Source of the DNA: a virus
DNA length: 28,153 nt
Direction: 5' to 3' (one strand)
IMG/VR virus record: IMGVR_UViG_3300044998_000451
Coordinates: 1-28,153 of that record
In this document: piece by piece, positions 23,501 through 28,153 of the stretch
Numbering within the stretch: the stretch's first letter is position 1
Layout of the letters: each line of letters opens with the position of its first letter
The notes under the pieces: model-generated
What the model saw: the letters and a program-made list of their open reading frames with translations, nothing else
Told to the model about the DNA's origin: nothing
Databases searched by the model: none
Position numbers and translations under genes: made by a program

Positions 23501-24790
23501 TCACAGTGCTGCAAATTTGATACCGCCATATCTGTTGCGGTATTTTGAATAGAAAAACTTAATATACTTCATGTAATCGCTAATACGGCTACCGAAAAAG
23601 CCTGCTGTTGCAGACTGCGTTGTTGAAATACTTTCGCTGATACCTGACAAGCTGATGCTGCTTGATGCAATCGCTGCCGCAAGACCATCGCCAACATCTG
23701 TCAAAATCATAATTCCGATAATTGCCATAATGAACTGCCGCAATTCTGCTGGCACTTTATCTGCACGTTCAAATCCTGCGATGTAGTCAATTGCATACGC
23801 ATCGGGATACCTGCGCGTGTTAATTCCGGGGCCAACAACATTTGGTGACATGAATGGAACTTGCGCCAAATATCCTGATGTTGGATATGCTTCAAGCGAA
23901 CCTGTTTCAAAGTTCACTCTTGCATGTTTCATCAGATCGATAGCGACATCGCCATTTGTTGCAACAATTTTCCATTTAAGCAGTTTGATTATCGGTGCGT
24001 GATTCAAGCGCACATAGACAAAATTTTCATACTCTTTGAAATCGTAATCAAACAGATCAATCCATTCGTACCGTTCTTTTGACAAATCGACATCGGTGCG
24101 CGTATTATGTTGACCTGTCGATTGATTAATCATCGGATATGGTCTATGCCTGAAAACTTTTGGTGTTATTTTGATGTTCAGATCGTTTTCGACCATTGCA
24201 ATTGCAGTATCGATATACCACTGAAACATATCTTCGGTGAAATAATCACCGTTCTTTGCGGCAACATCATTACCGAAAAACAGAACATAACGCAACTCTT
24301 GCGGTGTCAGCAATCTACCCCAACCGGGGTAATAATGGTTTGATGTCAGGTCAGGATTATTGAACGCAAATCCAAGTCTGCGTTCATCTTTGAATGAATA
24401 ATGCAATTCCTGCGCTGTATCAAACTGTTCTGTGATTGCTATTGGCGAACCGTTTATTTTTGGATGCCAAACACACTTAAATGATTTTTCTGCATCATTG
24501 ACTGTTATCGTCAATCCTGATGGCATTTTGAAAATGAACTGATACGTTCCTTGCGAAACACGTGTCAGCACATTGTATGGATTCACAAGCGGAAATGAAT
24601 TTCCTGATATGCTCGTGTCGTATATTACCGTATCGTTTTCATCAAGAATCTGAACCTTTGGCAAATTTGCATTGTTCAGAATGTAATCTTCATCATCAAC
24701 AAGTTCGCCTGTATCAGGATTGCGTAATTCAATCTTGAATACGGATTGACTGCCAAGTGTTGCGACTTTCAGATTCTTTAATGTTTGCAT
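23501..24790 (-). CDS. Head-completion / neck protein with Ig-like N-terminus
   Basis: The protein has 429 residues, with ATG at 24790. About residues 10-110 form an Ig-like beta sandwich (VFKIELRNPDTGELVDD, then GTYQFIFKMPSGLTITV). The middle has beta and short helices. The C-terminal ~100 residues (AYAIDYIAGFERADKVPAEL, then helix, SSSISLSGISESISTT, and SDYMKYIKFFYSKYRNRYGG) match a conserved layout in large contractile-tailed phages of the SPO1/A511 type, where the gene follows the capsid gene and the product is a virion or neck component. The exact role is not known to me. It probably contacts the portal/neck ring. Confidence 0.65.
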   Translation of the reverse strand: MQTLKNLKVATLGSQSVFKIELRNPDTGELVDDEDYILNNANLPKVQILDENDTVIYDTSISGNSFPLVNPYNVLTRVSQGTYQFIFKMPSGLTITVNDAEKSFKCVWHPKINGSPIAITEQFDTAQELHYSFKDERRLGFAFNNPDLTSNHYYPGWGRLLTPQELRYVLFFGNDVAAKNGDYFTEDMFQWYIDTAIAMVENDLNIKITPKVFRHRPYPMINQSTGQHNTRTDVDLSKERYEWIDLFDYDFKEYENFVYVRLNHAPIIKLLKWKIVATNGDVAIDLMKHARVNFETGSLEAYPTSGYLAQVPFMSPNVVGPGINTRRYPDAYAIDYIAGFERADKVPAELRQFIMAIIGIMILTDVGDGLAAAIASSSISLSGISESISTTQSATAGFFGSRISDYMKYIKFFYSKYRNRYGGIKFAAL

Positions 24791-24791
24791 A

Positions 24792-25088
24792 TTACGTTGC
24801 TGATGCTATGAAATACACGATACCAAGGTTTGCACCTGTTATTTGAACAGTCTTATCAAACCGCAACGGGTGCTGCAATACGCCTGATGGCCGCAAAAAT
24901 GTTTCAACTCCATCTTCTGTGAGTGTGCTTATTGAACCGTATGCAGCAAGAATAAAAATAACCTGACCGTCAGATATTTTGATTTCAATTGGTGTACCTG
25001 TTGCAAGGCGTTGCCCATTGATGATTAAGTGTTTCAGGCTGCTTGCATCAATGATGCCTGTTTGGTTGCCTGCGAATGCTTTTATCAT
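24792..25088 (-). CDS. Small beta-rich protein after the capsid gene, possible decoration or neck protein
   Basis: The protein has 98 residues from ATG 25088, which has a strong AAGGGGA site. A TTG at 25106 is in frame but lies inside the terminator T-run and lacks a site. The content is nearly all strands (HLIINGQRLATGTPIEIKIS, QVIFILAAYGSI, VQITGANLGIVYFIASAT), with no cysteine and no membrane span. It is the first gene after the capsid terminator. Size and position suit a head decoration or fibre-like surface protein, but the sequence is not a recognised family. Confidence 0.6.
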   Translation of the reverse strand: MIKAFAGNQTGIIDASSLKHLIINGQRLATGTPIEIKISDGQVIFILAAYGSISTLTEDGVETFLRPSGVLQHPLRFDKTVQITGANLGIVYFIASAT

Positions 25089-25104
25089 ATTTTCCCCTTT
25101 ATGC

Positions 25105-25131
25105 AAAAAAAGGCGGGCAAAGCGCCCGCCC
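25105..25131 (-). terminator. Intrinsic terminator after the major capsid gene
   Basis: On the minus strand a G-rich 7-bp stem, GGCGGGC / GCCCGCC with a 5-base loop, is followed by seven T. It starts about 29 bases after the capsid stop at 25160. It would trim much of the transcript after the capsid gene and so raise capsid over neck and tail products, with read-through serving the genes below. No promoter is obvious after it. The T-rich stretch on the other side (CTTTTATTTT) would let it work on the plus strand too, though no plus-strand gene is present. Confidence 0.88.
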
Positions 25132-25159
25132 TTTTATTTTCCACTAAACCTGAACTTGA

Positions 25160-26623
25160 TTAGACATCAAGCAGCGGGCTTGTTTGTGGCTTACCAACGC
25201 CAACGTTGATGAACTGAACCATTTTGTTTGGTGCGTACCATTTTACACCGAGGTAATGGTTGACAGTTCCGCGAAGCGACGGGTCGGTTTTTGCGTACTG
25301 CACCTTATGAATTGGTGCGAGTTGCGAAATCGCTACGCTGCGCATATCGCCCATTGCAGTGAGGTCACACAAGAACGCCTTACCAGTTCCGGGAATGTAC
25401 TGATTGCGGTCTTGATACACAGTTGTTGGTGTTGCTTCACGCTTGATACGTGCAACCAGACGATATTTGCCTGTTGATACACCTGTTTCGCGATACACTT
25501 CAAAACCGAGTGCTGCATTTCCTGTACCTGCCGGGGTGATTGTCAGATCAACACGATCTGTCGATGTTGGTGCAACCGCTGCTGTTGCCGCTGATGCAAT
25601 CGACTTACCGTACTGATTGATTGCAGCAACACGGTAACGGATACCGGGCGCTGACACACCACCAACAAACAGCGCAGTTGTGTCATTGACGAGTGCTGCG
25701 GTGATTGCGGGCGCGTTTGGCGCTTTGGCAGATGTTGCGCCTTCGATCATTTCACGGCGGTTAGCAGGGTTACGAATCATTGGCACAGTGCGGCTTTCCC
25801 AGTTCAGGAAAATGTTTGGCACAAAATCAAAGTCACCAAAATCGCTGTCAAATCCGGTCACTTTGTTACCAAGACGCAACGCATTAACGCTATTACCCTG
25901 AATCACACGCTGTGTAGCGGGAATACCGAGAATGTCGTTGATGCCGGTCATCATTGACGGCGACAGATACATCTTTGACGGCGTACCGAAATTCACAGCA
26001 ATCAATTCGATTGCTTGCTTGATTGCGATTTGCGTTAGCGGATTGCCACGCAGGTCGATGATGTGATCGGTCGTTGCGTTTTTACGCAATTCTGCTTCGA
26101 GGCCGTGAATTTCCTGTGGGATGATTTCTTCATCACCGAAATAAAGAGCGTTTTCCAGACCGCGCATCAGGCGATATGTTGCCGCTTGTACTTGCAGAGC
26201 GTATGGGTCAGTGATTGTCTTTGTGTAAGACAAAACATCACCAACGCGCCACAATGCGCGAAGGAATTTCACCTTCATCGTGCCACGGAACATTTCAGCA
26301 TCATCTTCATCGGGATTTTCCAACTGATCGACAAAGACTTCTTCTTGTCCGTAACCGTCTTGCAGGGTGTATTCTTCAACCGTGCTGAACGCTTTTGTGA
26401 TACCGATGTCTTTCTGAAATTTCAGGTGTTTATCCTGCCATGTCAGAAGCGCAAGCGTACCTTCGAGCGATTGTGGGACAAGTGCCGCACCGCCTGTGTT
26501 CGTCGCGTAATCAGTATTGCCTGTATCGTCAGCAACAAGCGACTTTACGAGTTCACGCAATTCACTGTTTTTGACGTTAAGGGATTCAGCATCTTCTGCT
26601 GAAAAGTAATCAAAACCTTCCAT
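25160..26623 (-). CDS. Major capsid protein with fibronectin-III-like insertion
   Basis: The protein has 487 residues. ATG at 26623 follows AGGGAGAA. The N-terminal arm contains ELVKSLVADD and TGGAALVPQSLEG (about 43-55). The HK97-fold core follows: KHLKFQKDIG, AFSTVEEYTLQDGYG, VKFLRALWRVGDVLSYT, RLMRGLENALYFGDEEI and SKMYLSPSMMTGINDI, the pattern of SPO1/A511-type capsid proteins. Residues ~300-411 form an inserted FnIII/Ig-like beta domain (GIRYRVAAINQYGKS, then GFEVYRETGVSTGKYRLVAR), probably displayed on the shell surface. The core resumes at FLCDLTAMGDMRSVAISQLAP and ends with FINVG. A maturation cut in the first ~30 residues is plausible. Confidence 0.93.
   Translation of the reverse strand: MEGFDYFSAEDAESLNVKNSELRELVKSLVADDTGNTDYATNTGGAALVPQSLEGTLALLTWQDKHLKFQKDIGITKAFSTVEEYTLQDGYGQEEVFVDQLENPDEDDAEMFRGTMKVKFLRALWRVGDVLSYTKTITDPYALQVQAATYRLMRGLENALYFGDEEIIPQEIHGLEAELRKNATTDHIIDLRGNPLTQIAIKQAIELIAVNFGTPSKMYLSPSMMTGINDILGIPATQRVIQGNSVNALRLGNKVTGFDSDFGDFDFVPNIFLNWESRTVPMIRNPANRREMIEGATSAKAPNAPAITAALVNDTTALFVGGVSAPGIRYRVAAINQYGKSIASAATAAVAPTSTDRVDLTITPAGTGNAALGFEVYRETGVSTGKYRLVARIKREATPTTVYQDRNQYIPGTGKAFLCDLTAMGDMRSVAISQLAPIHKVQYAKTDPSLRGTVNHYLGVKWYAPNKMVQFINVGVGKPQTSPLLDV
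26459..26521 (-). repeat. Capsid copy of a protein-level motif shared with the protease tail
   Basis: This segment encodes capsid residues 35-55, from GNTDYA to QSLEG. Fifteen of 21 residues are identical to the protease-tail segment encoded at 27721-27783, with an upstream Lys-Ser also aligning after one gap. The DNA of the two copies is clearly diverged. Confidence 0.75.
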
Positions 26624-26649
26624 GTGTTTTTCTCCCTACCTTTTTTTTG

Positions 26650-27198
26650 TTACGCTTTGAGGGCGTTTTCGATGAAATCGACTTCTGATTTTGTCAGCGA
26701 GGCAATGCCGCCACTTTCAAAACGTGTAATCGCTGTGGCTTTCACCTGATTTGTTTCAACGCCTTTCATCAGAACGCTGACAATCTTTGGTTTGCCTGCT
26801 GATTTCATCAGCATTGCAGATTCGCTACCGCCAAAACGATTATCAAGCAGTTTCGAGAAACGCTCCATGGCTTCGCTTTTCATCAAAGCCCCACGACGCT
26901 CTGCGGGCGATTTTTCCAGCGCATCAACACGATCTGCAATCGATGTCAGTGCTTTTTCGATTGTGCCGAATACTTCTGACACTTCGCTATTGAGCGACTT
27001 CATCAGAGCTTCTGGCTGCGCGCCTGTATTCACTTTATTGCTGAGGTCTTTTACGACATCAACGATTGATTTCAGGACAGCTTCTGTTGCTTTCAATGAA
27101 CCAGTGACTGATTCAAGAAAGTCATTGCTTTCATATCCTTCAAGCACCTTTTCGGTTTCATCGATGGATTTTGCAAGCAGTTCAATTTCTTTTTCCAT
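26650..27198 (-). CDS. Scaffold-like coiled-coil head assembly protein
   Basis: The protein has 182 residues, with ATG at 27198 behind TATGGGAGAA. It is almost wholly helical, with heptad-like content (IDETEKVLEGY, IVDVVKDLSNKVN, TSIADRVDALEKS) and no Cys or Trp. The slot directly before the capsid gene and after the protease is the standard scaffold position. Lys-Ser occurs seven times, mostly as L-x-K-S (LAKS, LMKS at three places, LEKS, LTKS), a spacing that resembles the multiple cleavage sites of scaffolds degraded by the prohead protease. The final ~40 residues are more globular and may bind the capsid protein. Confidence 0.75.
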   Translation of the reverse strand: MEKEIELLAKSIDETEKVLEGYESNDFLESVTGSLKATEAVLKSIVDVVKDLSNKVNTGAQPEALMKSLNSEVSEVFGTIEKALTSIADRVDALEKSPAERRGALMKSEAMERFSKLLDNRFGGSESAMLMKSAGKPKIVSVLMKGVETNQVKATAITRFESGGIASLTKSEVDFIENALKA

Positions 27199-27268
27199 TT
27201 CTGTTTTCTCCCATATTTTTGTTGTTTGCTGTTAGTGATACGGATAGTCAATTATTTTTTCATGTTGT

Positions 27269-27553
27269 TCAATCCCCCTCTTCATCTTCATCGCCCTCTG
27301 TAGCTGCGCCGAATCCACCATCATCTGTTTCAGGCTCTTGTTCTTCATCTTCATCAGCAGATTCACTATACGCTTTTATCAGTTCTTTTCCGATTTCGAG
27401 CGCGATACGTTCAGACTCAGTAAGGAAAACGATTGTGCCTGTCTCTTTTTCAGGCATAAGGCTTTTTTCAAGGCGTTCTTCAAACGGCACTTGCCTCAGA
27501 TTATTAACATTTGCTTCTGCCTTTTCCAGCAATTCAATGGTGTTTATTTCCAT
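27269..27553 (-). CDS. Small acidic head-assembly protein
   Basis: The protein has 94 residues from ATG 27553, in a TAATG overlap with the protease stop and behind a GGAGG site. An upstream in-frame ATG at 27586 would add 11 residues but has no site and overlaps the protease. The first 60 residues are helical, with one L-E-K-S. The last ~30 are extremely acidic (ADEDEEQEPETDDGG ... EGDEDEEGD). It sits between protease and scaffold, so a core or scaffold accessory is the best guess. An acidic tail could also mimic DNA or bind the capsid interior. Confidence 0.65.
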   Translation of the reverse strand: MEINTIELLEKAEANVNNLRQVPFEERLEKSLMPEKETGTIVFLTESERIALEIGKELIKAYSESADEDEEQEPETDDGGFGAATEGDEDEEGD

Positions 27554-28153
27554 TAGCGGCCTCCAAACAAAATCAACTTTGCGCATTCACGGGCCAAATC
27601 AGCCGTAAAGCCTCTGTCTTGCAGATAGATTTTGATTGTTGTCATTTCAGGGTTCATTGCGCCGCTTTTCAGCAAATTCACAACACTATCAAGCGTTGCA
27701 ACCTTTTGCATTCTGTCATCGCCTTCAAGTGACTGTGACTGCAATGCTGCGCCGCCTGTTGACATTGCGTAATTCGTGCTGCCTTCATTTGCCGTGAATG
27801 ATTTTTCTGTCCACTCTACAAGGCCATCAAATGACTTTATCAGATGTATCGATTCAATGTCATCGCGACAGACTGCACCGTGGCAAATTGCGCCAAGGCT
27901 TTTTGTGATTTTTTCAAGAAACGTATCGCCGTTTACTGCTTTATACTTCGGTGTGATTGCATCATGTATCCAACGGATTTTTGTGATGCGTGCATATTTT
28001 TTTCCTGTATCTTTATCGACAATATCTTCACTTTTCTGCAAAGTCAATCCGCCGATTGATGCAGAAAATACTCCATTGCCGTGTTCCAGTGCAGGTATGA
28101 TTGCTTTTTCATTGTATGGATTGCCACGGAATAAGTTTACTTCAACAATAGCC
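27553..28153 (-). CDS. Prohead protease, C-terminal part (5' end beyond window)
   Basis: The frame is open from the window edge to TAA at 27553 (about 199 codons). The TTG at 28047 lies inside the domain and is not the start. The visible part begins in the catalytic domain: GNGVFSASIGG holds the expected nucleophile serine of caudovirus prohead proteases, followed by KKYARITKIRWIHDAITPKY, which corresponds to the family's strand 'I-x-E-I-S-L-V-x-x-P'. The catalytic His should be upstream, off the window. A C-terminal tail of about 130 residues follows, with several L-x-K-S sites and a segment copying the capsid N-terminal arm. Position before scaffold and capsid agrees. Confidence 0.8.
   Translation of the reverse strand, partial: AIVEVNLFRGNPYNEKAIIPALEHGNGVFSASIGGLTLQKSEDIVDKDTGKKYARITKIRWIHDAITPKYKAVNGDTFLEKITKSLGAICHGAVCRDDIESIHLIKSFDGLVEWTEKSFTANEGSTNYAMSTGGAALQSQSLEGDDRMQKVATLDSVVNLLKSGAMNPEMTTIKIYLQDRGFTADLARECAKLILFGGR
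27721..27783 (-). repeat. Protease-tail copy of the motif shared with the capsid arm
   Basis: This segment encodes GSTNYA ... QSLEG of the protease tail. It pairs with capsid residues 35-55 (encoded 26459-26521): TGGAAL and QSLEG are exact, and 15 of 21 residues are identical overall. The two copies lie about 1.2 kb apart in different genes. Confidence 0.75.

Noticed and set aside
27199-27268. Possible promoter (TTGACT) ahead of the scaffold gene
   Set aside because: No acceptable -10 box is found 16-18 bases downstream; the gap is explained by the stop, spacer and ribosome site.
1-28153. tRNA genes, CRISPR arrays, insertion sequences, attachment sites
   Set aside because: Nothing of these kinds was visible by eye; intergenic space is nearly absent, and the largest gap (706-862) is explained by terminator and promoter elements.

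Overview
The window is a 28 kb stretch of the virion-structure (late) region of a contractile-tailed bacteriophage (myovirus morphology). Every gene I can support lies on the minus strand, so the region reads from right (28153) to left (1). Genes are tightly packed, often with ATGA or TAATG stop/start overlaps. Most have a clear Shine-Dalgarno sequence (GGGAG, AGGAG or AGAGG types), so the host is a bacterium that uses SD-led initiation. The DNA is AT-rich. One secreted protein near the left edge has a signal peptide ending Ala-Gln-Gln, which suggests a diderm host, but I cannot name the host. No integrase, repressor, portal, terminase, tRNA, CRISPR array or insertion sequence is visible.

Head module (28153-22953): a prohead protease truncated by the window edge, a small acidic protein, a coiled-coil scaffold-like protein, and a major capsid protein carrying an inserted fibronectin-III-like domain. 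A strong terminator follows the capsid gene. After it come a 98-aa beta-rich protein, a 429-aa head-completion/neck-type protein and two small proteins. The protease tail and the capsid N-terminus share a 21-residue motif (15/21 identical), and a recurring L-x-K-S tetrapeptide runs through the protease tail, acidic protein, scaffold and capsid N-terminus. Together they suggest a maturation-cleavage code.

Middle (22951-16794): a 751-aa SNF2/strawberry-notch-like helicase sits inside the structural operon. It is followed by a Zn-knuckle structural protein, a tail-completion protein whose 3' end looks frameshifted, a neck/tail-terminator-type protein, a C39-like cysteine peptidase and a small helical protein.

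Tail (16781-12110): sheath, tube, and two tail-assembly-chaperone ORFs joined by what looks like a programmed -2 (or +1) frameshift at an A9 run followed by a perfect 8-bp hairpin, then a short tape measure (543 aa).

Baseplate and fibres (12110-1379): gp27/gpD-like hub, gpV-like spike, an unknown protein, a LysM + gp25-like fusion, baseplate J/gp6-like, a gpI-like wedge/adaptor protein, a large fibre protein and a polyglycine-rich tip-adhesin-like protein.

Left end (1336-1): a two-TM holin-like protein, an intrinsic terminator, a candidate promoter overlapping an inverted repeat, a small one-TM protein and a signal-peptide protein running off the edge. This may be a lysis or host-envelope cassette.

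The gene order (protease, scaffold, capsid, neck, sheath, tube, chaperones, tape measure, hub, spike, wedge, fibres) matches contractile phages of the SPO1/A511 type and other large myoviruses. The short tape measure and the embedded helicase are departures from that plan.
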